Source: Brevibacillus massiliensis | GTDB lineage: Bacteria; Bacillota; Bacilli; Brevibacillales; Brevibacillaceae | Assembly: GCF_000311785.1 (NCBI RefSeq) | Contig: NZ_HE978536.1 | Coordinates: forward strand, 1-52,308 | DNA length: 52,308 nucleotides | Direction: 5' to 3' | Part shown: positions 7,348-16,611 of the stretch, piece by piece | Layout of the letters: every line of letters begins with the position of its first letter | How positions within the stretch are numbered: position 1 is the first letter of the stretch | The notes under the pieces: generated by a model | Database searches by the model: none | The model's input: the letters and a program-made list of their open reading frames with translations, nothing else | Told to the model about the DNA's origin: nothing | Made by a program: the position numbers and the translations under genes

Positions 7348-9225
7348 TTACGTGCCTGCCACTTGCCTGGCGGCATCACCCTGCGCGTTTGAATGATCCA
7401 AGACGTATTTTGTCAGCTCGACCGTCATCTGATAGTAGGAAAACGGCGTGATCAGGTAGATGCCGCGGAAGTATTTCATCGCCGTATCAAGCAGTTCCTT
7501 TGCCATCGCGGTGCCCTCGCGGCGTCCGTCCTCGCCCTGCAGCTCCTTCATCCGCTCAAGCGCTGCCTGGGACAGCTTGATCCCCGGGACTTCGTTGTGC
7601 AGGAACTGCGCGTTGCGCCAGCCTGTAAGCGGCATAATGCCGATAAAGATCGGGATGCCGATATGCTTCGTCGCGTGGTAGATCAGCTCGATCGTTTCCG
7701 CATCGTAGACAGGCTGGGTCATGATGAAATCGGCCCCTGCCTCCACCTTTTTCTCCAGACGCTGCACCGCTGCTTCGATCTTCCGGACGTGCGGATTAAA
7801 GGCGGCTCCGACGACGAACTGCGCCTTTTGCTTCAGCGGCCTGCCGGAGAAAGAGAAGCCTTCATTCAACTGCTTGATCATGCGGATCAAATCAAATGAA
7901 GTCACGTCAAATACGGAACTGGCCCCCGGCAGGTCGCCAAACTTGGACGGGTCTCCCGTGATGACCAGCACTTGATCGATGCCCAGTGCATGCAGGCCCA
8001 TCAGATGGGACTGCTGGCCGATCAGATTGCGGTCACGGCAGGCGATGTGCAGGAGCGGGTCGATACCAAACCGGTGTTTCATCAGTGCGCCCAGGGCCAT
8101 ATTGCTCATCCGCACATTCGCCAGCGAGTTGTCCGCCAAGGTGATCGCATCGGCTCCCGCATTGTGCAGCTCACAGCAGCCGTGCAGAAATTGATCTGCG
8201 TCCAGATCCTTGGGCGGGTCAAATTCCACGATGATCGTATGCCGCTCTTTTACCTGTTCCACGATCGTCGGCTGCTGTCTTTGCTTGACGCTGTAGAGAG
8301 CTGCCGCTTGCCGTTCGTTCTGCCCTGTCGGCGGATTGACTCGCGGCAGCGGCGGCAGATCGGCGAGTGCCTCGGCGATCGCCCGGACGTGTGCCGGAGT
8401 CGTGCCGCAGCATCCCCCGATCAAGCGGACGCCGAGCTCACGCAGGCGAGCCGCGCTTTCCGCGAAGTACTCCGGTGTCGACTTGAACGCGTAGGAGCCG
8501 TCCGCCATCCCGAGCCTACCCGCATTGGGAAAGGCGGAGAGCAATACGCCTTCCGGTACGACGCAGCTTTCAAACGAGCGGATGATCTCGGCCGGCCCTA
8601 ACCGGCAGTTCAGCCCGACCGTATCTGCTCCTGCCTGCTGAAGCTGGCGGAAGGCCTCGCCGAGCGTATAGCCATCCCGCGTGCGCCCTACTTCCATCGT
8701 CGCCAGCTGCGCCAGAATCGGCACGTTCGTCAGCGGACGGATTACTTCGAGGGCCAGCAGCAGTTCCTCCAGGTCGAGGAACGTCTCCAGCAAAATCCCG
8801 TCCACCCCTTCATGGAGCAGAGCGATCGCCTGTTCTTCAAACAAGTCGCGAAAGCCTTCCAACTGCGGCATCCGCACCCGCCCGGCGATGATCGAGCCGA
8901 TGCTGCCGACGACAAAGGCGTCATCCCCTGCCGCCTCCCTGGCGATCTGCACTGCCGCCCGGTTGATCCGGGCTACCCGGTTTTCCAAGCCGTAACGGGA
9001 GAGGCTGTCGCGATTGGCCCCGAAGGTATTGGTCTCCAGCAGCCGCGCACCTGCCGCATAGTAGGCGCTGTGGACATCTTTCACCAACTTGGGATTGGAC
9101 AAACAAAGCTCTTCATAGCTGGTGCGGATCGGAACACCCAGCTGGTAAAGCTGGGTGGCCATCGCGCCGTCCCCGATCAGCAGATGTTCGGTCAGATACC
9201 CTTTTAAATCTCGTTTACTCCCCAT
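7348..9225 (-). CDS. yitJ: Bifunctional homocysteine S-methyltransferase / methylenetetrahydrofolate reductase
   Basis: YitJ-type fusion of 625 residues. The N-terminal Hcy-binding domain (about 1-300) has the zinc cysteines of GGCCGTTP at 272-273, with the third Cys further upstream (GLNCR). The C-terminal MTHFR TIM barrel (about 320-610) has FDPP and TQPVYD motifs and makes 5-methyl-THF. In this operon it would feed methyl groups to MetH encoded directly upstream. The ATG at 9225 follows an AAGGGA site by 7 nt. The gap to metH is 45 nt and to the downstream NAD(P)HX repair gene 44 nt. Regulation is by the S-box ahead of metH. Confidence 0.93.
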   Translation of the reverse strand: MGSKRDLKGYLTEHLLIGDGAMATQLYQLGVPIRTSYEELCLSNPKLVKDVHSAYYAAGARLLETNTFGANRDSLSRYGLENRVARINRAAVQIAREAAGDDAFVVGSIGSIIAGRVRMPQLEGFRDLFEEQAIALLHEGVDGILLETFLDLEELLLALEVIRPLTNVPILAQLATMEVGRTRDGYTLGEAFRQLQQAGADTVGLNCRLGPAEIIRSFESCVVPEGVLLSAFPNAGRLGMADGSYAFKSTPEYFAESAARLRELGVRLIGGCCGTTPAHVRAIAEALADLPPLPRVNPPTGQNERQAAALYSVKQRQQPTIVEQVKERHTIIVEFDPPKDLDADQFLHGCCELHNAGADAITLADNSLANVRMSNMALGALMKHRFGIDPLLHIACRDRNLIGQQSHLMGLHALGIDQVLVITGDPSKFGDLPGASSVFDVTSFDLIRMIKQLNEGFSFSGRPLKQKAQFVVGAAFNPHVRKIEAAVQRLEKKVEAGADFIMTQPVYDAETIELIYHATKHIGIPIFIGIMPLTGWRNAQFLHNEVPGIKLSQAALERMKELQGEDGRREGTAMAKELLDTAMKYFRGIYLITPFSYYQMTVELTKYVLDHSNAQGDAARQVAGT

Positions 9226-9270
9226 AATACGTCCCTTCTCTCACTTCTTCGTTTCCGCGCTTCCCTATGC

Positions 9271-12200
9271 TCAAACCTCAAAGACGGACGGTCCGGCGTT
9301 AAAGTAACGAGCTTCAGGGTGAGCGAACACCATCGCCGATACGGAAGCTTCCGGTTCCATCATGAAGCCCTCTGTCAAATGAATGCCGATATCTTCCGGA
9401 CGCAGCAAGCGGAACAGCTTCTCCTGATCTTCCAAATTCGGGCAGGCCGGGTAGCCGAACGAAACGCGTATCCCTTGATACCGCGCACCAAAGCGCTCGG
9501 CCATCGTCATCTCCGCAGGGTCAGGGAAGCCCCAGACGTCCCGCATCACGTGGTGAATCCGCTCTGCAAAGGCTTCCGCCGTCTCCAGGGCGACGGCCTG
9601 CAGCGCGTGTGAACGCAGGTAATCGCCGCTCTCCTTCCACTTGGTCGACTGCTCGCGAATGTTGTGGCCGCAGGTGACAGCCAGGAACCCAACGTAATCC
9701 ATCTCGCCGCTTTCGACGGGCCGGAGAAAATCGGACAGGCAGAGATGCGGCTCGTCCGGCTGCCGCGGGAAGGTGAAGCGTTCCACCAGCCGGGTCTGAT
9801 CGGCAGGATCGTAGATCAGAATGTCGTCGCCGTCGGCTTGCGCCGGGAAAAACTGATACATGCCATGGGCCCGGATCAAGCCTTCCTCACGCGCTTCGCG
9901 CAGCAGTTCCTCCACGACGCCGTACAATTGGACGGTTTTCTCGTCCCCTTCAGCCAGCAGCTTGTCGACGTTGCCGCGAACCCCCAGGTGCTTTCCGAGC
10001 AGCATCCGCAGGTTGATATACGGCTGCAGATGGCCGATCGGATAGTCGCGCAGAACGTGCCTTTCCAAATCCTGCGGCACGAATATCGGGGCGGTTCGGC
10101 TGATCGCGGACCGCTTCACACCCGTTTTGCCTGATCCCGTGGTCGCCTGCTCACCCGCTTGGGCAGCAGCCGCAGCAGCTTCCTTGGCCTTTGCCTGTTC
10201 TTCACGAATCGCCTCTACAGCCGCGGGATCCAGCAGTTTGTTCGCCAGGTCGAGACCGTCCATGGCATCCTTGGCATACAGCACCAGACCGTCGTATTCG
10301 GCCGCGATCCGGTTCTGGGTAAATTTACGGGTCAGGGCGGCTCCGCCTACCAGCAGCGGCACATTGATCCCCGCTGAACGCATGTCCTGGGCCGTCACCA
10401 CCATCTGCTGCGCTGACTTGACAAGCAAGCCGGACAGTCCGACGATATCCGGTTTTTCGCTGCGGCAAGCGGCAATCAGCTGTTCCGGCGGCACTTTGAT
10501 TCCTAAGTTCACCACGTTGTATCCGTTGTTGGACAGGATGATCTCGACCAGATTTTTGCCGATGTCGTGGACGTCCCCCTTCACGGTGGCGAGCAGAACC
10601 TTCCCTTTGGTGGCCGATTCCGTCTTTTCCATCAACGGTTCGAGAAACGCCACGGCCGCCTTCATGACTTCGGCACTCTGGAGAACTTCCGCGACAATCA
10701 GCTGATTGGCGTTAAACAGCCGTCCGACCTCTTCCATTCCAGCCATCAGCGGCCCGTTAATGATATCGAGCGGAGCGTATTTCTTCAGCGCTTCCTCCAG
10801 GTCGGGGATCAGGCCCTCTTTCGATCCTTCTACGACATAATTGGCCAACCGCTCTTCCAGGGACAGCGTCGAGGCCTCTTTTTTTACGACGACTTTCTTC
10901 TGCCGGTAAAAATCCGTAAAGGCTGCCAGCGTCTCGTCATTGGTTCTGAACAGCAGCGCTTCCGCCAGCTCCCGCTCCTCCTGCGGAATCGAAGCGTATC
11001 GTTCGAGCTTCTCCGTATTGACGATCGCATAATCCAATCCGGCCAGGGTCGTGTGGTACAGGAAGACCGCATTCAGCACTTCCCTTCCCGCCGGCGGCAG
11101 GCCAAAAGAGACGTTGCTGATGCCGAGAATCGTCTTGCACTCCGGCATCTCCTGCTTGATCAAGCGAATTCCTTCCACGGTTTCCAACGCGGACCCGATG
11201 TACTGTTCATCCCCTGTCCCGACCGGGAAGACCAGCGGGTCGAAGATGATGTCCTGCGGCTTCACCCCGTACTGGTTGACCAAGAGGTCGTAGGAGCGCT
11301 TCGCCACCTCCAGCTTGCGTTCACGGGTGACCGCCATCCCGGACTCTTCGATCGTCCCCACGACGACCGCCGCGCCGTAGCGATGGATGAGCGGCACCAC
11401 TTCTTCAAAGCGCTTCAATCCGTCCTCCAGGTTGATCGAGTTGATGATCGCCTTTCCCTGCGAGAATTTCAACCCCAACTCCAGCACTTCGGCATCGGTC
11501 GAGTCGATCATCAGCGGGGCTTTTACCTTTTTCACCACATAGCTGAGAAAGTTTTCCATGTCCTTCAGTTCGTCCCTGTCGGGGTCAGCCAGGCAGACAT
11601 CGATGACATGGGCTCCCCGCTTGACCTGGGCCCGGGCGATATCGGATGCTTCTTCATACTGTCCGGCGGCGATCAGATCGCGGAACTTTTTCGAACCGAT
11701 GACATTTGTCCGCTCGCCGACCAATAGCGGCCGGTTGTCCTCCTCCACGTAGACGACATCGATTCCCGACACGGCGCTAAGCGGCTTGGATGAAAAGGGA
11801 CGGGGAGCATAGCCGCTGAGTGCCTCCGCGAGCGCCTTGATGTGTTCCGGCGTCGTCCCGCAGCAGCCTCCGGCGATATTGAGCCATCCCCTTTCGGCAA
11901 AGGCGGCCATCTTCGCCGCCAGGGATTGCGGCGATTCATGGTAGTGCCCATTTTCATCCGGCAAGCCGGCATTGGGATAGCAGCTTACACCGCACCCGGA
12001 CAGGTCGGCCAATGTCCGCAGATGGTCGCGCATGAACTCAGGGCCGGTCGCGCAGTTCAAGCCGACCGACACCGGCTTCAGATGCTCGATGGAAACGTAG
12101 AACGCTTCGATATTTTGACCAGCCAGGGTGGTGCCCATCGGTTCGATCGTGCCTGAGATCATCACGGGTACTTCCCGTCCCAATTCGGAAAAGGCCTGGC

Positions 12201-12732
12201 GGATACCAATCCCACCTGCCTTCACATTCAGCGTATCTTGCGACGTCTCCAAGAGCAGCACGTCCACACCGCCAATCATTAATGCCTTGGCCTGGCGGTA
12301 GTAGCTCTCTACCAATCCTTCAAACGTAACTCCGCCCGTCAGTGACAGCGTCTTGGTCGTCGGACCCATCGATCCGGCAACATACCGCGGCCACTCAGGA
12401 GTGGATGCCGCATCCGCCGCAGCGCGCGCGATCCGGGCTGCGGCCACGTTGATTTCTTCGTCCTTCTCCTGCAGGTCGTACTCGGCAAGAACCACCGTGG
12501 TCGCCCCGAATGTATTGGTCTCAATGATGTCGGCTCCCGCTTCCAGGTACTTGTCGTGTATGGAGCGTATCACATCCGGCCGGGTGAGGTTGAGAATTTC
12601 GTTGCAGCCTTCATACTCCTCGCCGCCAAAGTCTTTCGCTGTCAAATCTGCCTGCTGCAGCATCGTTCCCATCGCGCCATCCAATATGAGAATTTTACGA
12701 CACAGTTGCTCTTGAAAACTCGGTTTACTCAT
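9271..12732 (-). CDS. metH: Cobalamin-dependent methionine synthase
   Basis: Transfers a methyl group from 5-methyl-THF to homocysteine through B12. 1153 residues with all four modules: homocysteine domain with zinc cysteines Cys290/Cys291 in GGCCGTTP; pterin-binding domain (about 330-600) with GERTNVIGS; cobalamin domain with DxHxxG at 720-725 (axial His722); and the SAM-binding reactivation domain at the C-terminus with GYPACP and FMMEPEASVSA. A Lys/Ala/Glu-rich linker separates cobalamin and reactivation domains. The ATG at 12732 follows an AAAGAGG site; the preceding TTG codon is less likely. First gene of the S-box operon. Confidence 0.96.
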   Translation of the reverse strand: MSKPSFQEQLCRKILILDGAMGTMLQQADLTAKDFGGEEYEGCNEILNLTRPDVIRSIHDKYLEAGADIIETNTFGATTVVLAEYDLQEKDEEINVAAARIARAAADAASTPEWPRYVAGSMGPTTKTLSLTGGVTFEGLVESYYRQAKALMIGGVDVLLLETSQDTLNVKAGGIGIRQAFSELGREVPVMISGTIEPMGTTLAGQNIEAFYVSIEHLKPVSVGLNCATGPEFMRDHLRTLADLSGCGVSCYPNAGLPDENGHYHESPQSLAAKMAAFAERGWLNIAGGCCGTTPEHIKALAEALSGYAPRPFSSKPLSAVSGIDVVYVEEDNRPLLVGERTNVIGSKKFRDLIAAGQYEEASDIARAQVKRGAHVIDVCLADPDRDELKDMENFLSYVVKKVKAPLMIDSTDAEVLELGLKFSQGKAIINSINLEDGLKRFEEVVPLIHRYGAAVVVGTIEESGMAVTRERKLEVAKRSYDLLVNQYGVKPQDIIFDPLVFPVGTGDEQYIGSALETVEGIRLIKQEMPECKTILGISNVSFGLPPAGREVLNAVFLYHTTLAGLDYAIVNTEKLERYASIPQEERELAEALLFRTNDETLAAFTDFYRQKKVVVKKEASTLSLEERLANYVVEGSKEGLIPDLEEALKKYAPLDIINGPLMAGMEEVGRLFNANQLIVAEVLQSAEVMKAAVAFLEPLMEKTESATKGKVLLATVKGDVHDIGKNLVEIILSNNGYNVVNLGIKVPPEQLIAACRSEKPDIVGLSGLLVKSAQQMVVTAQDMRSAGINVPLLVGGAALTRKFTQNRIAAEYDGLVLYAKDAMDGLDLANKLLDPAAVEAIREEQAKAKEAAAAAAQAGEQATTGSGKTGVKRSAISRTAPIFVPQDLERHVLRDYPIGHLQPYINLRMLLGKHLGVRGNVDKLLAEGDEKTVQLYGVVEELLREAREEGLIRAHGMYQFFPAQADGDDILIYDPADQTRLVERFTFPRQPDEPHLCLSDFLRPVESGEMDYVGFLAVTCGHNIREQSTKWKESGDYLRSHALQAVALETAEAFAERIHHVMRDVWGFPDPAEMTMAERFGARYQGIRVSFGYPACPNLEDQEKLFRLLRPEDIGIHLTEGFMMEPEASVSAMVFAHPEARYFNAGPSVFEV

Positions 12733-12753
12733 CAAAACTAACCTCTTTCTGAC

Positions 12754-12787
12754 ATAAAAATACCTCTTCCCGGCAAATAAGAAGAGG
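12754..12787 (-). terminator. S-box-controlled terminator ahead of metH
   Basis: On the minus strand CCTCTTC (12781-12787) pairs with GAAGAGG (12763-12769) around an 11-nt loop, followed by a T-rich run. It sits between the riboswitch aptamer and the metH start, as expected for SAM-induced termination. Confidence 0.85.
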
Positions 12788-12810
12788 ATTACGCACGAAA
12801 TGACTATGCT

Positions 12811-12914
12811 CCTCTCTTATCTGTCAAAGCGAGCGCGCTTTGCTGGAATTGGCACCAGATACCGGTTGCCGAGGCTTCACAGGGCCAGTCCCTCCACCTC
12901 TCTGGATAAGAGTA
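12811..12914 (-). promoter_or_regulatory. SAM-I (S-box) riboswitch
   Basis: The minus strand carries the full S-box core: P1 strand CTCTTATCCAGAGAGG, then GGTGGAGGGACTGGCCC, GAAGCCTCGGCAACC and the P3/P4 segment GGTGCCAATTCCAGC. The closing P1 strand is GACAGATAAGAGAG. High SAM would favour the downstream terminator and shut off metH and the two genes behind it. Confidence 0.96.
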
Positions 12915-12941
12915 CTTGTCATGCAATTTTTTATTCATTAT

Positions 12942-12970
12942 ATATTAGCATTTGCTTGCTGCTTCGTCAA
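12942..12970 (-). promoter_or_regulatory. Sigma-A promoter of the metH operon
   Basis: The minus strand has -35 TTGACG (12965-12970), a 17-nt spacer and -10 TAATAT (12942-12947) preceded by TGC (extended -10). Transcription would start roughly 20 nt before the riboswitch P1 strand. Confidence 0.8.
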
Positions 12971-13104
12971 TGAGCGGTCTTACGGATGAATACGTGCCGA
13001 TCCAGGTGAACAGCCCATTTTCCCGGGCACCAAGATACCTGCCCACAACAAACTAGTCAAAAGTGTATACACTAGAGCATAATCGAAAGGAGGAGGAACA
13101 AGAA

Positions 13105-13200
13105 ATGAGCACATCGTTCTGTGGAGGGTTTTTCGAAAATTTCGCCGTCGTGCTGGTGCTGTTTATACTACTCGTAATCGTGGGAAGCACAGACAACTAA
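13105..13200 (+). CDS. YjcZ-family sporulation peptide
   Basis: 31-residue hydrophobic peptide: a short polar start (MSTSFCGGFF), one transmembrane-like segment (about 14-26, Val/Leu/Ile rich) and a small polar tail (GSTDN). This is the layout of the YjcZ family of tiny Bacillales spore-associated membrane peptides. The ATG follows AAAGGAGGAGG, and a strong terminator follows the stop. The 60 nt upstream contains an imperfect palindrome (ACTAGTC...GTATACACTAG) and a CATAAT element that could belong to a sporulation promoter; the sigma factor is not certain. Confidence 0.8.
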   Translation: MSTSFCGGFFENFAVVLVLFILLVIVGSTDN

Positions 13201-13207
13201 TCGGTGT

Positions 13208-13256
13208 CAAACAAATGGCAGAGGAGCCCGGTCATTGCCGCGGCTCTTTTTGTTTG
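13208..13256 (+). terminator. Terminator after the YjcZ-like gene
   Basis: GAGCC (13224-13228) pairs with GGCTC (13242-13246), followed by TTTTT; an outer CAAACAAA/TTTGTTTG pairing can extend the structure. Confidence 0.75.
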
Positions 13257-13362
13257 GAACTGCCGGCTTCCCGAATTTTTTGCCGTTCGGATTTGTCAGC
13301 GGGATCGCTTTTTGCTACCATGAAGCTAAACCTGTACGATGGATGACAAAGGGGTTACACGG

Positions 13363-13842
13363 ATGAACGAGCATGCCCGATTTTTTCTGAGAGATGCTTT
13401 TATGGCCAAACTGGACACGGTAAACAAACTGGAAGAAAACGATTTTGAACGGTACCAGATTGTCAAAGACCTGGAAACAGGACAGCATTACCTGCATTAT
13501 ACGCTCGAAATACTCCGCCTGTCCGAGGGCGGTTACAAAGACCAGTACGATTATTTTCTTCCGCTCCAATCAGATGATGTGCTGGGAATCGTACTCGGCG
13601 AGCAGCCTTATTCGTTTCCGGATCACTGGAAGGAAACGTATCTGCGCAGCGGGTTGGACAATCGGCTGATGTGGTTCGACCCGAAGGAGAACTTCGAGTC
13701 ATTTGCCGATGCCGAGGAGGAACAATCTCTTATAGAATCGCTGCGCCGCTTTAAATCGGAATGGGAACACGCCGCAGACAAGGAGGCCCTGACCAAAAAA
13801 CTGTTCGACGAGCTGGGAGCACAGCGCAAGAAGCCGTCATGA
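13363..13842 (+). CDS. Unknown cytosolic protein, 159 residues
   Basis: Acidic, soluble, no signal peptide or membrane segment. The N-terminal half has alternating hydrophobic strands (FERYQIVKDLETGQHYLHYT, 20 residues) suggesting a beta-rich domain. The C-terminal third is helical and charged (SLIESLRRFKSEWEHAADK). I recognise no family. The ATG at 13363 follows AAAGGGG by about 9 nt and is preferred to an in-frame ATG at 13339 that lacks a site. Single-gene unit closed by a strong hairpin shared with the convergent gene. Confidence 0.75.
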   Translation: MNEHARFFLRDAFMAKLDTVNKLEENDFERYQIVKDLETGQHYLHYTLEILRLSEGGYKDQYDYFLPLQSDDVLGIVLGEQPYSFPDHWKETYLRSGLDNRLMWFDPKENFESFADAEEEQSLIESLRRFKSEWEHAADKEALTKKLFDELGAQRKKPS

Positions 13843-13860
13843 TTGGACGATTGGACGAAA

Positions 13861-13896
13861 CACAGCAGCAGGTGCGGCACCTGCTGCTGTGTTTTT
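13861..13896 (+). terminator. Strong hairpin terminator between convergent genes
   Basis: Perfect 14-bp stem (CACAGCAGCAGGTG and its complement) around a CGG loop, followed by TTTTT on the plus strand. On the minus strand the T-run is poor, so it mainly serves the plus-strand gene. Confidence 0.85.
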
Positions 13897-14281
13897 ACTT
13901 TCCGCTGCCAAACCAGGTTTTAGCCAGCTGCGATACCACCTGCTTGGGCAGCGACTGAGCTCTTTGCACCTCGCGGCCGTCAGCGTCCACCCCGCGGTAA
14001 AGCAGGTTCTTGTCGTCCTCAGGGTCAGATTTGGTTTCGAGGGTGAGCTCTCCCAGCTTTCCCGCCACTGTCCAATCTTCGATCATGATCTGGTATTCGC
14101 CGGGAGCCAGTTCGATGTAATCTTCATCGCTCACGTCGACAACCGCATAGCCGTCTGGCTCAATTTCGGCTTCGTATGTACGCCCGTTTGCCGATTCGTA
14201 AAGGGCCAGTTCGCCCGGGTCATTCAGGTTTTCGGCAATCGCGGAAAAATCCCGGATTGTTACTTTTACTGTTCGCTTCAC
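13895..14281 (-). CDS. Unknown protein, 128 residues
   Basis: Small, strongly acidic protein, predicted mostly beta: repeated short hydrophobic strands separated by Asp/Glu-rich turns (ALYESANGRTYEAEI, YQIMIEDWTVAGKL). It ends with an amphipathic LPKQVVSQLAKTWFG segment. No signal peptide. The GTG at 14281 is chosen because GGAGG lies 10 nt upstream; the longer in-frame ATG has no site. No family recognised. It lies directly downstream of, and in the same direction as, the endonuclease IV gene. Confidence 0.7.
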   Translation of the reverse strand: MKRTVKVTIRDFSAIAENLNDPGELALYESANGRTYEAEIEPDGYAVVDVSDEDYIELAPGEYQIMIEDWTVAGKLGELTLETKSDPEDDKNLLYRGVDADGREVQRAQSLPKQVVSQLAKTWFGSGK

Positions 14282-14321
14282 TTCGCTATCGCCTCCACAC
14301 CTTACTTTAGCACGAAGCACG

Positions 14322-15170
14322 TCAAGGATACCAGCGATCGAAAAAACTGTTTACCAAGGCGATCTCTTCCCGATGAGATCCCGACGCGGGAGTCGGCGTT
14401 TCCAGGATGACGGGAAGCTCGTTCAACTCTGGGGTTTGCAGTAGTTCAACCAGTGCCTCGACCCCGATCTCGCCGTGCCCGATGTTGGCATGGCGGTCAC
14501 GGCGCGAAGCGGACGGGTAGCGGGAATCGTTGAGATGCACCGCCCGCAAATGGGGCAGGTAGCCCATGCCCCTTGCTTTCTCAGCCACTTGCGGCCAATT
14601 TTTGCCCGTCCACATGCCGCTGGCGAAAGCATGGCAGGTATCGAGGCAAAAGCCGATTTTCTCCGGATGGGCGAGGAGACTCCGCACTTCGCTCAACTCT
14701 TCCAGGGTCGTCCCCATCCTCCCTCCCTGCCCCGCATTGTTCTCCAGCAGGATCAGGGCCTGCCCCTCCCATCTGCCCAGGATCTCGTTCAGCATGCTGA
14801 TCATCCGTTGGTAGCCGTAGAGCGGATCTGTGCTGGCCCCCTTGTACTGGCCGAAGTGGACGACGATCCCTGCGGAGCCGCAGGCATCCGCGATCTCCAG
14901 ATCGTTGAGGAGCGAATGAATCGTTGCCGTATACAGCTCTGGCGCATCCACCGACAAATTCGTCGGATACGGGGTATGGACGATCGAGAGGAGCTGATGT
15001 TCCTCGCAATACGCCCGGCACATCGCAGCATCCCGATGGTCAAACCGCTTGACCGACAAGCTGCGCGGATTTTTGGGGAAGTACTGAAACGAACGGGCCC
15101 CCAGCGCCAGGGCGGTCTTTGCCGCGGCCAAATAGCCCGATCTGATGCTGACGTGGCAGCCAAATTTCAT
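14322..15170 (-). CDS. nfo: Endonuclease IV (AP endonuclease, family 2)
   Basis: Cleaves DNA 5' of abasic sites in base excision repair; three-metal TIM barrel. 282 residues, usual size. Zinc-ligand motifs: GCHVSI at the start, VHFGQYKG with the first His, LLENNAGQG with the Glu, CLDTCHAFASG, HLNDSR, HANIGHGEIG and the final ETP motif. ATG at 15170 is used because GAAGGG lies 9 nt upstream; the ATG at 15179 would abut that site. In spore formers this enzyme repairs abasic sites at outgrowth. Confidence 0.93.
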   Translation of the reverse strand: MKFGCHVSIRSGYLAAAKTALALGARSFQYFPKNPRSLSVKRFDHRDAAMCRAYCEEHQLLSIVHTPYPTNLSVDAPELYTATIHSLLNDLEIADACGSAGIVVHFGQYKGASTDPLYGYQRMISMLNEILGRWEGQALILLENNAGQGGRMGTTLEELSEVRSLLAHPEKIGFCLDTCHAFASGMWTGKNWPQVAEKARGMGYLPHLRAVHLNDSRYPSASRRDRHANIGHGEIGVEALVELLQTPELNELPVILETPTPASGSHREEIALVNSFFDRWYP

Positions 15171-15346
15171 GTACGCCATCCCTTCTGCTGCGTTTTCGTG
15201 ATGAATGGAACGCTGGCTTGTTGGTACTTAGAATCAACTTTTGTGATGCTTCGAATACACGGCCTGCCGGCTCATGTCTCGTGCGGCTACAGGCTGCAAG
15301 GGTAAGCAGGATCTTCCATCTCAGATACACGCGCCCTTTATACAGA

Positions 15347-15389
15347 AAACCGGCCCTCCGCCAAGCAGGAGTTCCGGTTTCCCTTTTTC
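15347..15389 (+). terminator. Terminator-like hairpin in a gene-poor stretch
   Basis: AAACCGG and CTCC arms pair with GGAG and CCGGTTT, followed by CCCTTTTTC. The surrounding 15171-15611 holds no gene I can support. The hairpin could end a minus-strand transcript from the phosphoesterase (CCGGTTTTC in that direction) or a short plus-strand RNA. Confidence 0.45.
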
Positions 15390-15611
15390 ATCCTTGTTTC
15401 CTGTTCAGCCGCGCTATCAGATGCCCCCGGCCGCCGCCTGTACGCCAAAACAAACATGACCCCGTTGTCGGTCGGAAGTGCAGGAAAGTCCAGCAAGCGC
15501 TTCGCCGGCATGCATGGTGAAAAATTCCCTTTCGAGGTTCTTTCACCTCCCGCTGCATACAGTCTTTTGGATGGCGAAGTATAGTTCCATCGTTCCCGCG
15601 AGGGTTTTTCT

Positions 15612-16346
15612 TTATTTTCCAAACGGACTGGTCGCGGTGCGAATAACGCGCATCATCGTTTCCGCGTTGGGGTATTCCAACCGCCTATATTGCGCCGCAA
15701 CCTGTTCTACATCATAAGCCACCCGTTCGATCGAGATCCGGTACCGATCTCCTTGTACCTCCACTACAGCGTAAGAAGCACGGGCCAGCCCGTCAAAGGG
15801 AAGACCGACGCTGCCGGTATTGACCAGGCATTTCCCTCCGATGAAGCGGACATATGGCAGATGGATATGAGAATAGATGTAAATCGACGCGTCACGGCCG
15901 GACATCAGCTTGCCGCTCAGCTCATCCGTTTTTTGGTCGGGCAGGACCACTTCGAACAGACTGTCCGGGGTCGCGTGGAAGGCGTGAATCGATAGCGCCT
16001 CGGAAACAGGGACAGCCAGTTCGGTCGGCAAGGAATCCAGCCAGGACAAGTCTGCTTCCGTCAGCCTGGAGCTCGTCCACTCTTGCTCGCAATTCATCAT
16101 CTCCAGCATGCTGTCAGGCACTTCCCCCTTCCGTACACCTCTCACCGTCCATTCGTCGGCATTGCCCTTGATCACCTGCGCCCCGAGTGAGCGAACCATG
16201 TCCAGTGCCCGCTTGGGTTCCGGTCCCCGGTAGGCAATGTCACCCAGGACGAAAACGCGGTCCACTTTTTGCGCTTTCACATCGCTGAGCACTGCCTCCA
16301 GCGCGACCGCATTGCCGTGAATGTCAGACAGAAAAGCTAGCTTCAT
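15612..16346 (-). CDS. Metallophosphoesterase, YfcE/PP2A-like
   Basis: Calcineurin-like phosphoesterase of 244 residues. Metal motifs appear in order: SDIHGN (residues 6-11), VLGDIAYRGPEP, KGNADEW (N of GNH-type motif), and the late SHIHLPYVR and NTGSVGLPFDG elements of the YfcE/serine-threonine phosphatase-like group. Soluble; substrate unknown. The ATG at 16346 follows AAGGTGG by 10 nt; the track of in-frame codons upstream has no better site. Confidence 0.85.
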   Translation of the reverse strand: MKLAFLSDIHGNAVALEAVLSDVKAQKVDRVFVLGDIAYRGPEPKRALDMVRSLGAQVIKGNADEWTVRGVRKGEVPDSMLEMMNCEQEWTSSRLTEADLSWLDSLPTELAVPVSEALSIHAFHATPDSLFEVVLPDQKTDELSGKLMSGRDASIYIYSHIHLPYVRFIGGKCLVNTGSVGLPFDGLARASYAVVEVQGDRYRISIERVAYDVEQVAAQYRRLEYPNAETMMRVIRTATSPFGK

Positions 16347-16611
16347 CTCTGATCTACCACCTTGCAAGGAACGTATTTCCCACATCATACCATACCCGGG
16401 CTTTCCTAATGGAAAAATCGGAACGGACCATGAATAAAGTTGTGTTATATGGATGATTATTTACAATGAAATTTTCCATATGTATTGTCTTTCCCATATT
16501 ATTTAGAGGGTCTCCCTTTTGGACACTCCTATTTCTTTCGTCGTTCTGGCATAAAATAAGCCGGTTTTTACCACGTCAAGGGGTATTGCCGGCCGCTTTT
16601 TCCATTAAACC

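Noticed and set aside
10567-11727. 386-codon plus-strand ORF opposite metH
   Set aside because: Antisense shadow; no start signal and MetH domains are fully explained on the other strand.
15338-15622. 94-codon minus-strand ORF after the phosphoesterase
   Set aside because: No credible ribosome site, overlaps a terminator-like hairpin, and has no protein-like pattern.
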